DNA of 50,087 nt. Origin: Geomicrobium sp. JCM 19039 (GTDB lineage Bacteria > Bacillota > Bacilli > Bacillales > Marinococcaceae). The translations under genes were made by a program, and so were the position numbers. How positions within the stretch are numbered: position 1 is the stretch's first letter; every line of letters starts with the position of its first letter. The notes under the pieces are model-generated. The model worked only from the letters and a program-made list of their open reading frames with translations. It searched no databases and was not told the DNA's origin. The DNA lies in assembly GCF_000698145.1 (NCBI RefSeq), contig NZ_BAXB01000025.1, positions 1-50,087 on the forward strand, read 5' to 3'. This document shows, piece by piece, positions 35,173 through 43,952 of the stretch.

Positions 35173-36114
35173 CTACTGAATCGCTTCCGGCATGTCATAT
35201 ACGCCACGTTCTTCAATGTGTAATCCCATGTCGAACCCGTCGTCTTCAAGTTCGTTCTTACGTTCTTCGGCTTCCTCAAAAGTCACATAGTACCCTTCTT
35301 CAACAAACACACTGCTGTCTTCAGCGTGCAAAATTCTGACTTGTTCTCCACCCATCTCCCGAAAGTCTGTTTCCGCTCTTTGAATGTCCTCGACGGTCTC
35401 ACCTTCAGGTATGGAAGCTGTTCGGAGTGAGAAAACAGTTGCGTATTCTTCTTCTGTTTCCATAGGTCGCACATCGGTGACGATCTTCGCTGGATTGTGC
35501 ATTTCAAATATTTCAAATTCAATTGCTTCTTGAACGTACACTGCATATTGAATCGAAGCATCATCAAAATAAGGTACGGTCTCCATCTGAGAAAACAAGT
35601 TCATATTCGATAAATCAGGGACATCTGCTGGCTGACCACGAATTCCACTTAATGTGTACACGAGTCGTGAAGGATACGTTTCTTTCGTTACTTCAAAGTC
35701 ATTTGGGATGTCTACGGGATCTTCGATCTCGTCATAAACCCCTTCATATATATCAAACACAAGCCGTTCATACTCATCATGAATACCATAATCGATGTTC
35801 CCTACGACTCTTCCATCTGTCATTTCTCCACCAGTAAATGTTCCTGCCTGCACATACTGCTCCTCTTTCGTCGTGGCAGACGCATACTCTTCTCCTACGA
35901 GTTCTTTCACTGCTAGATCTGTATCTTCTCCATTCTCTTCAAACTCATCGTTTTCTTCGTTTGGATTCTCTTCTTCCTCATTCGCTTCTTGCTCCACGCT
36001 CGGTTCCGTCGATTCATCAAGATCCCCATCATTGTCAGATGCTGCTTCCTCTACATCATTTCCACAAGCGGTTAACAAAACGACACCTAAAACTAGTGCA
36101 CCCCATCTTCCCAT
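35173..36114 (-). CDS. Acidic lipoprotein with AMIN-like domain
   Basis: The 313-residue protein starts with a lipoprotein signal ending VVLLTAC (lipobox L-T-A-C, Cys17). An extremely acidic Glu/Asp/Asn linker (about 20-68) precedes a folded region. GNIDYGIHDEYERLVFDIYEG and YTLSGIRGQPADVPDL resemble beta-rich AMIN-type domains that bind cell-wall polymers, and the C-terminus (FREMGGEQVRILHAEDSS, EEAEERKNELEDDGF) resembles a SPOR-like wall-binding unit. It is probably surface-anchored and wall-associated. The acidic linker is common in haloalkaliphiles. Function is inferred. Confidence 0.7.
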   Translation of the reverse strand: MGRWGALVLGVVLLTACGNDVEEAASDNDGDLDESTEPSVEQEANEEEENPNEENDEFEENGEDTDLAVKELVGEEYASATTKEEQYVQAGTFTGGEMTDGRVVGNIDYGIHDEYERLVFDIYEGVYDEIEDPVDIPNDFEVTKETYPSRLVYTLSGIRGQPADVPDLSNMNLFSQMETVPYFDDASIQYAVYVQEAIEFEIFEMHNPAKIVTDVRPMETEEEYATVFSLRTASIPEGETVEDIQRAETDFREMGGEQVRILHAEDSSVFVEEGYYVTFEEAEERKNELEDDGFDMGLHIEERGVYDMPEAIQ

Positions 36115-36147
36115 GCTGGTCCTCCTTAAGATTGTTCACAGACAAAT

Positions 36148-36173
36148 AAAGAAGAAGGTCTCCCTTCTTCTTT
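36148..36173 (-). terminator. Terminator of the Lmo0937-like gene
   Basis: AAAGAAGAAGG and CCTTCTTCTTT are perfect complements with a 4-base loop, directly after the stop at 36175, followed by TATTT on the minus strand. Confidence 0.75.
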
Positions 36174-36174
36174 G

Positions 36175-36315
36175 CTACCTTCGACCGGTAATTAATTGGA
36201 ATACAAGCACAACGAGTGCAACGATCAGAAGTAAATGTATGAGACCTTCACCAAAGCCACTAATAAAACCGAGTAGCCAAAGTACAAGTATAACGATAAA
36301 AATCGTCCATAGCAT
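36175..36315 (-). CDS. Lmo0937-family small membrane protein (46 residues)
   Basis: ATG 36315 follows GGGAGGG and encodes a two-helix hydrophobic protein: MLWTIFIVILVLWLLGF, a short SGFGEG turn, then IHLLLIVALVVLVFQLI. This matches the Lmo0937 family, found widely in Bacillota and often under general stress control. It is monocistronic, and a perfect terminator follows directly. No promoter of a specific sigma type was identified. Confidence 0.8.
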   Translation of the reverse strand: MLWTIFIVILVLWLLGFISGFGEGLIHLLLIVALVVLVFQLITGRR

Positions 36316-36460
36316 GGTAGATTCCCTCCCGTTATTTTGAGGCATATGAATAACATGCCCGTATTACAGGGGAGTTAAACCGATAACTGTTCCAACCATT
36401 AATAAATGGGTCTATTGAATGAGTCATATTATTACTACCAACTGAATGAAAAGCTTTCCT

Positions 36461-37183
36461 TTACCGTTCTAACGGACAAATCACACACCGTTCTAAATCT
36501 TCTTTTTTATTTTCGATGCGATGAAATAAGCAGCATGTCTTGCGCATACACGATGTTCCGTAAATCGCTTCTTCTCGTAAGTAAGGGGACATTGGGTTAT
36601 GTGCGAGCCCAAAGAGCGATCCGTCTGCTTCTTTTAGAAAAGTAAAGTCAGATTGGATTAGAATTTTCTCCTCTACTGTCAAAGGAAGTTGTAACAACTT
36701 CCTATACACCGAATGAATACGAATCGCTGTATTTTCCCAAAGGATCCTTGAAGAAATCCGGACTTTCGTTAACGCTTGAATGAGAGGGGTAAAATGCTCT
36801 GTAAAAAATTGCTGTAAAACGGTTTGTCTCCATGCTTCTCGGTTCTCTGAATGACACATCCGCCATACACATTCGTTTTCATGGACACACAGCTTTTTTC
36901 GGTCGCCATTAAACACACACCCTTTCAGCGGCATCGCAAGTGCACAATGGTAGTTGCCTAAGCTATACAGCAACGAGCCGACGGAAACACGAGCATAATA
37001 TTTAATAAAGAGTGAGGCGGCAACTTTAATGTTCGGTGCTTCAATCCTCTCCATATACTCTGTTAGAAAATCACGACAACGTTGAGGATCGAGCATTTCG
37101 TCCATGCGAAAGCCAACCGTCGATTGGGTGGATCGTTCAATTCCGAATGAAGACAGGTTATCTATGGTTACGGTATGACTCAT
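36461..37183 (-). CDS. FhuF-like ferric siderophore reductase
   Basis: The 240-residue protein ends with a C-C-x14-C-x2-C arrangement (Cys217, 218, 233, 236; MRKTCCLFHR and CVICPL), the 2Fe-2S site of FhuF-type reductases, with a slightly longer spacing than E. coli FhuF (x10). The middle region has ASLFIKYYARVSVGSLLY, typical of the family N-terminal half. It would reduce ferric iron bound to the imported siderophore in the cytoplasm. It is the last gene of the Fur-controlled uptake operon, 20 bases after the ATPase gene. Confidence 0.8.
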   Translation of the reverse strand: MSHTVTIDNLSSFGIERSTQSTVGFRMDEMLDPQRCRDFLTEYMERIEAPNIKVAASLFIKYYARVSVGSLLYSLGNYHCALAMPLKGCVFNGDRKKLCVHENECVWRMCHSENREAWRQTVLQQFFTEHFTPLIQALTKVRISSRILWENTAIRIHSVYRKLLQLPLTVEEKILIQSDFTFLKEADGSLFGLAHNPMSPYLREEAIYGTSCMRKTCCLFHRIENKKEDLERCVICPLER

Positions 37184-37203
37184 TTTGTCTCACCCTTTCG
37201 AAT

Positions 37204-38016
37204 TCAGCGTGCAAGTGCACGTACATCATTACGTCTAATCGCCTTTTTCCCGTACGGAATTGTCATCGGCGTACCCGTAACTGGATCAGGAATCACCTCA
37301 CACTCCAGGGAAAATACCGCTCTCATCATCTCTGGTGTCACAACTTGTTCTGGCTTACCTTCTGCATAAACGGTTTGATCTTTAAGTGCGATCATATGAT
37401 CAGCATATCTCGCTGCCAGATTCAAGTCATGCAACACGATGACGACCGTTTTCCCTTCCATTTCATTTAGCGTGTGGCAAAGATCAAGAATCTCTATCTG
37501 ATGGGCAACATCGAGAAAAGTCGTCGGTTCATCAAGGAGGAGAATCTCCGTCCGTTGTGCGAGAGTCATCGCGATCCACGCTCGTTGCCGCTGTCCACCT
37601 GAGAGCGATGCAATCGTCCGATCTGCAAGGTGTTTGACACCTGTTGAGGCCATCGCCTCGTTGACGACCTGCTCATCTTCAACAGACCATTGCTGCAATA
37701 AGCTCTGGTGAGGATAACGACCTTGTTTCACAAGCTGTTGAACGGTAATTCCCTCCGGGCTACTTGCGCTTTGCGGTAGAACGGCCAATTTCTTGGCAAT
37801 TGTTTTCGTCGACAATTGCTGAAGTTCATCTTCCGCTAATCGAACAGTTCCTGCCATCGGTTTTAATAGTCTAGCTAACGAACGTAATAGTGTCGATTTA
37901 CCACACCCATTTGCGCCCACAAATATTGTGATCTTACCCTTTGGAATTTCGATATTTAAGTGATTAATAATCACGTTGTCTCGATATCCGAGTGTCAGGG
38001 ATTCTGTTTGAATCAT
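37204..38016 (-). CDS. Iron-siderophore ABC transporter ATPase (FecE/FhuC type)
   Basis: The 270-residue protein has Walker A GANGCGKST (34-42), signature LSGGQ (138-142) with QRQRAWIAM, Walker B ILLLDEP (158-164), the D-loop and a switch His in IVLHDLNLAARY. The LPQSASSPEGITVQQLVKQGRYPH stretch is characteristic of the FepC/FhuC subfamily. It powers the FecCD permease pair encoded just upstream, starting 12 bases after the second permease stop. Confidence 0.93.
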   Translation of the reverse strand: MIQTESLTLGYRDNVIINHLNIEIPKGKITIFVGANGCGKSTLLRSLARLLKPMAGTVRLAEDELQQLSTKTIAKKLAVLPQSASSPEGITVQQLVKQGRYPHQSLLQQWSVEDEQVVNEAMASTGVKHLADRTIASLSGGQRQRAWIAMTLAQRTEILLLDEPTTFLDVAHQIEILDLCHTLNEMEGKTVVIVLHDLNLAARYADHMIALKDQTVYAEGKPEQVVTPEMMRAVFSLECEVIPDPVTGTPMTIPYGKKAIRRNDVRALAR

Positions 38017-38028
38017 GTTCTCACCTCA

Positions 38029-39069
38029 TTATTGATGACGGTTCCGATAGAGCAAGTACAGGAAGAAAGGTGCACCAATCGCCGATACAAATACACCCAC
38101 CGGTACATCCAAAGGCAAAAAGGCCGTTCTACCAATTACATCTGCACTAAAGACCATCATTCCTCCAATCAATGCAGCCGCGGGCACAAGAACGGCAAAG
38201 GACTTGCCAAACAACAACCTTGCAATATGGGGTGCCATCAATCCGACGAAGCTAATGCCACCTGCAAATGCGACGGCAACACCTGCCAACAATACACTTA
38301 TACTAATCATCATGAACCGCTGCACTTGCATTCGCGCGCCGAGACTTGTCGCCACCTCTTCACCGAGCTGGTGGACGTGCATCGCTCGGGTCAAAAGCAA
38401 AGCGAGTGGAATGCAGACGATAACCCAAGGAAACATCTGCCCGACATCGGTCCACGAAGCGCCGTACACACTGCCTGTCATCCATACGTATGCCTGACTA
38501 CTCGTGTTCAGTGGGCTGAACACAATCATGAGTGTCGTTAATGCACTCAATAGTGCATTAATTCCTATACCGATTAAAATGAGACGAATGGGAGAAATGC
38601 CATCTTTCCATGCGAGCATGTAGATGAACAGTGAAACGACTGCTGAACCACCCATAGCGGCCAGTGGTAACCAACTCAGAGACACGATGCCGCCTAACGT
38701 TGTGATAAAGAACACAGCCGCAAGTGTACCTCCGCCTGTAATCCCAATAATGTCAGGTGATGCAAGCGGATTTCTTACCATTTCTTGCAATATTAAGCCG
38801 GATACCCCTAAAGCCGCTCCGGCAAACAAGGCAACGAGCATTCGAGGCAAACGCAAACTTTCAATGATGAACGTTGCCGATCCGACATCCATCCCGATTA
38901 CATATTGAAAAATCGTAATTGGGGATACCCAAGTGCTACCAAGCGCTAACCCAATAGTCATCAGGACAATCATCGAGCAAAACAACAACATCATCATGAG
39001 CCATGGCTTCAATTCAAGCTGTAAAGAGAGTGTGCCTGACGATGAACGTACGTTAACGACCTTTTTCAT
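38029..39069 (-). CDS. FecCD-family iron permease (second subunit)
   Basis: The 346-residue protein has about nine to ten membrane segments and FecCD motifs: LRLPRMLVALFAGAALGVSG, RNPLASPDIIGITGG, GGISFVGLMAPHIARLL (ATPase contact loop) and PVGVFVSAIGAPFFLYLL at the end. Its ATG overlaps the stop of the first permease (ATGA), as expected for a co-translated heterodimer. Confidence 0.92.
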   Translation of the reverse strand: MKKVVNVRSSSGTLSLQLELKPWLMMMLLFCSMIVLMTIGLALGSTWVSPITIFQYVIGMDVGSATFIIESLRLPRMLVALFAGAALGVSGLILQEMVRNPLASPDIIGITGGGTLAAVFFITTLGGIVSLSWLPLAAMGGSAVVSLFIYMLAWKDGISPIRLILIGIGINALLSALTTLMIVFSPLNTSSQAYVWMTGSVYGASWTDVGQMFPWVIVCIPLALLLTRAMHVHQLGEEVATSLGARMQVQRFMMISISVLLAGVAVAFAGGISFVGLMAPHIARLLFGKSFAVLVPAAALIGGMMVFSADVIGRTAFLPLDVPVGVFVSAIGAPFFLYLLYRNRHQ

Positions 39070-40075
39070 GATTGCTTAAATCCTTTTCTCGCAATATAGA
39101 TAAAGAACGGTGTGCCGAGTAGCGCCGTAACGACACCGATCGGAATTTCTCTAGGCTGAATGGCTACTCTGCCAACAACGTCTGCACAAAGCATAAGAAT
39201 TGCACCAATTACCATGCAATAGACGAGCAACCACTTGTGCCGATGACCTACAAGAAAACGAGCGATATGCGGGACAATTAATCCTATAAAACCAATCATG
39301 CCTCCCACAGCTACAGCACCACCAGCGAGTAACACAGCAACCACAATGATCATCAGCTTCACAACCCATACTCGTTGTCCAAGCCCTCGAGCTATATCAT
39401 CTCCGGTATGCAACAAGTCCATCGGCTTGGCGATTAAAAATGCGAGTATAATGGCAATAAAAGCAATCGGCATAATTGGAAGAAGCATGTCAATTGATCG
39501 ATTGGAAACCGTTCCTGCCATCCAAAGAAGAACGCGATCAAGGTTCGCTTCATTGGTGACGAGCAACCCTTGGGTTAATGAAACGAATAATGCCGTGATC
39601 GCTGTCCCTGCAAGTACGATGCGAACTGGTGATACATCTGGCTACCAACCGTTCCAAGAATATAAACCATAATGGCTGCAGCGAGGGCACCCGCAAAGGC
39701 AAACCAAAGAAGTGCCGGCAACGCTTGAATGGAGAAAAACGAAATGGCAGCCACAACAAAGAATAAAGCACCGGCATTGATGCCAAACACTCCAGGAGAG
39801 GCCAATGGATTCCGTGTTAATGCTTGGAGAAGTGCGCCAGCAACCGCAAGACTCACCCCTATAAAAATAGCGGATGCTGCTCGAGAAAGCCGGTGGTACA
39901 AAATGACATGATCCGCATTGGTAGCGTCGAAGCTACGTACAGCTTCAAATATCACCCCAGGGGCGACATATTGCTGGCCGACTTGTATGCTTGCATACAT
40001 GGAAAGTACAAAAAGAACGATCAAGACGAAAAGCCCTAGCATTTTCGCCTTCGACGTTCGTAGCAACTCACGCAT
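39066..40075 (-). pseudogene. FecCD-family iron permease (first subunit), frameshifted
   Basis: The two open parts form one 336-residue permease. The first begins MRELLRTSKAKMLGL at 40075 and contains YHRLSRAASAIFIGVSLAVAG and RNPLASPGVFGINAGA. The frame fails near 39638, where GGTAGCCAGATGTATC needs a second G to read GSQDVSPVRIVLAGTAITALF. The second part has GMIGFIGLIVPHIARFLVG and ends at 39066. The break sits in a one-base GG to G loss, as in many other genes here. It is co-transcribed with the binding protein. Confidence 0.88.
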
Positions 40076-40083
40076 ACTTTCCC

Positions 40084-41057
40084 TTATTCTCCGTCTTCAA
40101 GTTCAAAGATTTCATATAGGTCATCAAGCATTTCGTTCGCAGCTATAAAACCTGCACCCATGCTCCAAATCACTTCATCGACCATCTCTAGTTGTTCTTG
40201 ATCCACGGCTTCAAGTTCATCCCAAAGTGGATGGCCAGTCCATAACTGCCAAGCTTCATCCAACTCGTCTGCTTCCTGGTTGCTTTGCAAATAGACAAAA
40301 AACATGTCACTTTCAAGCTCGGGTATGCTTTCCGTGTTCGTAAGCTCAATAAATGTTTCATCGTTTTCATACGCCTGTTGTTGATTGTCAGGCATTTCAA
40401 ATCCTGCATCGCTTAATACACTTCCCGGAAACCCTTCAACAAACAGCCGCAACGAATCTGACCTAAAGTTAATCACAGAGCGTGTCATCGGCCACTCGTC
40501 TTGCGTCGATTCCATTTGCGATTGAAAGTCTTCAATACGTTCATCCCAATGATCCAACAACTGTTTTGCTTGATCTTCTTCCCCGAGCGTCTCTCCCATA
40601 ATTTCTAACGTCGCCTTAAAGTCATTCAACTCTTCTAGCACAACCGTAGGAGCAATATCTGAGAGTTGCTCGTATACCTCTTCATGGCGGGATTGGGTTG
40701 CGATAATTACATCAGGTTCAAGTGCCGCAATTTCTTCTAAGTTTGGCTGAATCTCATCACCAACAATCGTACTCTCGCTCAAGTCATCTCGTAAGTATTC
40801 GTATACAGGTTGCTCTAACCAAGATTCGACAATGCCTACAGGCTCATATCCAAGTGCAACCGCTGTATCATTCGCACCTTGAAATAAGGTAACGACATTC
40901 TCTGGTGGTTCCTCAAACTCTGCAACGCCAAGTTGATGTTCTACTTCATACGCAGACATACTTTCTGCCTCTGTACTCACTGTAGAAGTTCCCTCATCTT
41001 CCCCGCAACCTGCAAGAAGTAAGTCCCACCGAAGATGATATATGGTGTTTTTTTCAT
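40084..41057 (-). pseudogene. Iron-siderophore binding lipoprotein, frameshift in signal peptide
   Basis: The mature part (LLAGCGEDEGTS onward) is a FhuD/FecB-type Peripla_BP_2 protein: ENVVTLFQGANDTAVALGYEPVG, then NLEEIAALEPDVIIATQSRHEE and MGAGFIAANEMLDDLYEIF. The ATG with a proper ribosome binding site (GGAGG, ATG 41057) encodes MKKTPYIIFGGT and is one base out of frame with the lipobox L-A-G-C, so a base appears lost near 41019-41023. The frame left open upstream (to 41091) runs across the Fur box and is not a credible start. It binds the ferric siderophore outside the membrane. Confidence 0.85.
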
Positions 41058-41076
41058 AGTTTCCTCCACTTTCGTT

Positions 41077-41095
41077 GATAATGATTCTCATTACT
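41077..41095. promoter_or_regulatory. Fur box of the siderophore uptake operon
   Basis: GATAATGATTCTCATTACT matches 15 of 19 positions of the Fur consensus GATAATGATAATCATTATC. It lies just downstream of a TATAAT -10 (41102-41097 on the minus strand) and 20 bases upstream of the binding-protein ATG. Confidence 0.88.
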
Positions 41096-41096
41096 G

Positions 41097-41102
41097 ATTA
41101 TA
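41097..41102 (-). promoter_or_regulatory. -10 element of the siderophore uptake operon
   Basis: A consensus TATAAT on the minus strand, one base upstream of the Fur box. No good -35 lies 17-18 bases away (TGTTTC), which suggests activator dependence, plausibly on the Btr-like protein encoded next door. Confidence 0.5.
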
Positions 41103-41160
41103 TGACTATACGAACGAGAGAAACATAGACGAAAGCGACTTAACCCTGCATTATTCTGAT

Positions 41161-42684
41161 TTAAGTGACGAAAAACTCGACCAACTTGTTGAGAAAAAGG
41201 TTATGAGAATAGGCATTATAACTTGTGTATAAATGCTTCGTATCATAAAGCGCGAATATGCGATCGTTTTGAACAGCCTTCAACAATTGCCATTGCTTGG
41301 TTTCCTTGAGTGTTCGCAATTGTCTTTCGATCGCATTCTGATCAGGCAAACGGTCATGGCTTCGATACAACGTAAGAATGATATAATCCGCATCCATTCG
41401 TAGCACATCTTCTAACCCTACTGGTCGTAAGTGGGCAATTCTTTCGACTTCTTTCGGTGCTTGAATATGAAGGTCATCGTAGAGCACGGTTCCCATATTT
41501 CTCATCCCATAGATGCAGTAGCCTTGTTCACCGACCCCAATAACAACGACCGTACCCTCTCCGATTTGAAGTTTGATGCGATCTCGAATGGTTTTTGCTT
41601 TCTCGTCATATTGCTTTAACCATTGCTTTGCATGCTCTTGCCGATGAACGATATCAGCCACTTGTTGAAAGTGATCTCTCCACGTCGATGTATACGGTAA
41701 GTTAACAACCGGAGCAATGTTGTTCATTACATCAAGCCGGTTGCCGCTCTCTTGCATAATGGAAGCCTTTTGTATAATCACATCAGGTTGAGCATCTAAA
41801 ATTTTATTCACATCCGCTCGTTCCCGACCGATGTCTAGTACACCGGCTTCTTTGAGCGAAATCGGATAAGAATCGTTCATGATTGCCGCATATGGAAAAC
41901 AATCCAACGCTAAAAGGTGACCGGTAACGAGATGATGAAGCGAGGCTACTTTCGTTGTTCTATCCCTCGTTTTCATATAATGATTTGGAGAGTAGCCTGT
42001 TAGTTGTTTAAACTGTCGACTGAAATAGAATTCATCGTTATAACCAACTTTAAGGGCCACTTCCCGAATCGTTGCTCGGTTTTGTACTAAGAGCCGTTTC
42101 GCATGTGTGAGACGAACATGATTTAAATATGAAATCGGACTCTGTGCATAACGTTCTTTGAATACTCTCGAAAAATAGTCTCGGTTTAGACCAGCTTTTT
42201 GCGCAAGTTGTGTTCGCGTCAAGGAGGTTGAGAAATATTGGTCAATGTATTGTTTAACCCCGTCGAGCCGTTTTGACAATGTGTCATCATTGCCATCATT
42301 TATTTCTCCATAAATGATATATAAAATTTCATAAAAAGTGTATGTGGGTCTGTATCCATGAACTTCTTTCATATGAGCCAATGCAATCAATTGCTGAATC
42401 TTATGGACAAACTGCTCATTCTTTTGAAATGTCAGGCTGATTTTTTCCAATGGAACTTTTAACATCGATGCATTGTGTTTATCTTTATCATACGCTTCAC
42501 AAACCAATACATAATGAGCAGATCGACTGCCTAATTGATCTACCGTCGTTACGCTACACGTATCTCGGTCGATCGTTATGTAAAAACCGTCCTCGTTACT
42601 GACTTGTCCCTTTTTTAAATGGACCGCCGTTACAAAATGAAATGTATATGCGTTTACCATCTGTAGAAAAGTCGTTTTGCTCAT
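41161..42684 (-). CDS. AraC-family activator fused to siderophore-binding domain (Btr-like)
   Basis: ATG 42684, with AAAGGAG 8 bases upstream, gives 507 residues. An N-terminal region is followed by a double AraC helix-turn-helix at about 140-238 (LAQKAGLNRDYFSRVFKERY and IREVALKVGYNDEFYFSRQF). From about residue 250 a Peripla_BP_2 fold follows (LLALDCFPYAAIMNDSYPIS, NKILDAQPDVIIQKASIMQE). This architecture is that of B. subtilis Btr, which senses a ferric siderophore in the cytoplasm and activates its uptake genes. It lies directly upstream of the uptake operon and has its own Fur box. Confidence 0.88.
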   Translation of the reverse strand: MSKTTFLQMVNAYTFHFVTAVHLKKGQVSNEDGFYITIDRDTCSVTTVDQLGSRSAHYVLVCEAYDKDKHNASMLKVPLEKISLTFQKNEQFVHKIQQLIALAHMKEVHGYRPTYTFYEILYIIYGEINDGNDDTLSKRLDGVKQYIDQYFSTSLTRTQLAQKAGLNRDYFSRVFKERYAQSPISYLNHVRLTHAKRLLVQNRATIREVALKVGYNDEFYFSRQFKQLTGYSPNHYMKTRDRTTKVASLHHLVTGHLLALDCFPYAAIMNDSYPISLKEAGVLDIGRERADVNKILDAQPDVIIQKASIMQESGNRLDVMNNIAPVVNLPYTSTWRDHFQQVADIVHRQEHAKQWLKQYDEKAKTIRDRIKLQIGEGTVVVIGVGEQGYCIYGMRNMGTVLYDDLHIQAPKEVERIAHLRPVGLEDVLRMDADYIILTLYRSHDRLPDQNAIERQLRTLKETKQWQLLKAVQNDRIFALYDTKHLYTSYNAYSHNLFLNKLVEFFVT

Positions 42685-42702
42685 AAGATTCTCCTTTCCA
42701 TT

Positions 42703-42721
42703 GAAAATGAAAATCATTATC
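42703..42721. promoter_or_regulatory. Fur box of the Btr-like gene
   Basis: GAAAATGAAAATCATTATC matches 17 of 19 positions of the Fur consensus. It sits between the promoter -10 and the ribosome binding site of the activator gene. Confidence 0.9.
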
Positions 42722-42724
42722 AAC

Positions 42725-42753
42725 ATAATACCATGAACAAATTCCGATCTCAA
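42725..42753 (-). promoter_or_regulatory. Sigma-A promoter of the Btr-like gene
   Basis: On the minus strand TTGAGA (42753-42748) and TATTAT (42730-42725) are 17 bases apart, immediately upstream of the Fur box. The -35 overlaps the stop codon of the YVTN gene. Confidence 0.7.
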
Positions 42754-43840
42754 ATGCTCATCTTCGTGGAGAACGACGCATCCACCTGGGCTGGAGCATG
42801 TGAACAAATGCGACCAACCACAGGCAAAACGTTAAGGCAAAGCAATGATTCGAAGTGCATAGTCTCCAGAGGGAACATACGAATGACTTGTTGTTGATTC
42901 ATGTCGATTACATCGACAAATTTACTGTTTTTGTGTGCCAGATACGCGCGTCTCGTATACGGATTGAGTGCAACACTTATGATTGTACGTTTTGTCATCA
43001 CCGTGTTTGCAATTGTGTTCGTGACTACATCTAAAACGGTAATGTATCCTTCACCATTCGTCACATACACTTCATTACCCACAGGTCCAACTCCATTTGT
43101 TTTGGGCTGCCTCCAACGAGTATTTCATCTAGAAACTCCATTGTCTCGCCATCATAGATTGAGACCGTTCCCCCGTCATGATTTGATACATACACAAAAT
43201 TTGTCCGTTCATCGACCAACACGTCACTCGGATTGGCGAGCCCTTCAGTAAAGGGACCTATCACTTCATTCGTCGTGCCGTTTACGATATTCAGTTCATT
43301 AGAAAGCTGCCCTCCACTAACGACATAAACGACATTCGATTTTGCATTGACAGCTAATGCTGTTAATCGACACGGGAGCTGCCCTGTCCCGATGAGCTTC
43401 TCTTGTGTAAACGTGTGACCGTTAATGACAAACAGTTGTCCCGTTAACGTTCCAATATAGACACGGTTTGTCTTGAGGTTAAGGGCAATTGCCTCAGGAC
43501 TTGGGAAAAGCGATTTAACCGTGATATGCTTGATCACCTTTTCCGTCTCAGCACAATATACAGAGACCATATTGGGCGCTTCCCCTGGGGCGACGTACAC
43601 AACGTTTCGAACTGGATCTACGGCAATTGCACGTGATAAAAAGGTCGCGGGTAGCGTTCCAACACGTGTTTCTGTATGCCCTGCAAATACTGAAGCATTT
43701 CCTGTGGTTGGCATAAGCGTATACACTTTATTTAAGCCTGTGGGAACAGTTGGAGTGGTTGGTAACAGCGGGGAAGTGGGACGAGGCGGACCATTAATCA
43801 CATTGTTGTAAAGCACAATCCAGCGCCGACCATCTTTCAT
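42750..43840 (-). pseudogene. YVTN-type beta-propeller protein, frameshifted
   Basis: ATG 43840 follows AAGGAGG and opens MKDGRRWIVLYNNVINGPPRP. Repeats of about 45 residues follow with blades such as NVVYVAPGEAPNMVSVY, NRVYIGTLTGQLFVING and NFVYVSNHDGGTVSIYDG, the YVTN pattern. The frame breaks at 43084-43085: GGACCTGTGGGTAATG needs one more base to read ELDPVGNEVYVTNGEGYITV, and the second part runs to 42750. Total would be 363 residues. There is no signal peptide at this start; function is unknown. It is separated from the ligase gene by a strong terminator. Confidence 0.78.
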
Positions 43841-43912
43841 CCTATTCCTCCTTACATTCAAACTCTTATATAATATGTCGAAACGCTGATCGCCCGTGTA
43901 GGTCACAACCCT

Positions 43913-43952
43913 AAAAAAAGCTCCCGGTTTTTTAAGAAAACCGGGAGCTTTT
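43913..43952. terminator. 16-bp perfect bidirectional terminator
   Basis: AAAAGCTCCCGGTTTT (43916-43931) and AAAACCGGGAGCTTTT (43937-43952) pair perfectly with a 5-base loop. The ligase stop codon (43932-43934) falls in the loop, so the last six sense codons are encoded by the stem. Confidence 0.92.

Noticed and set aside
37036..37470. Plus-strand 144-codon frame
   Set aside because: Antisense to the FhuF-like and ATPase genes, both well supported by motifs.
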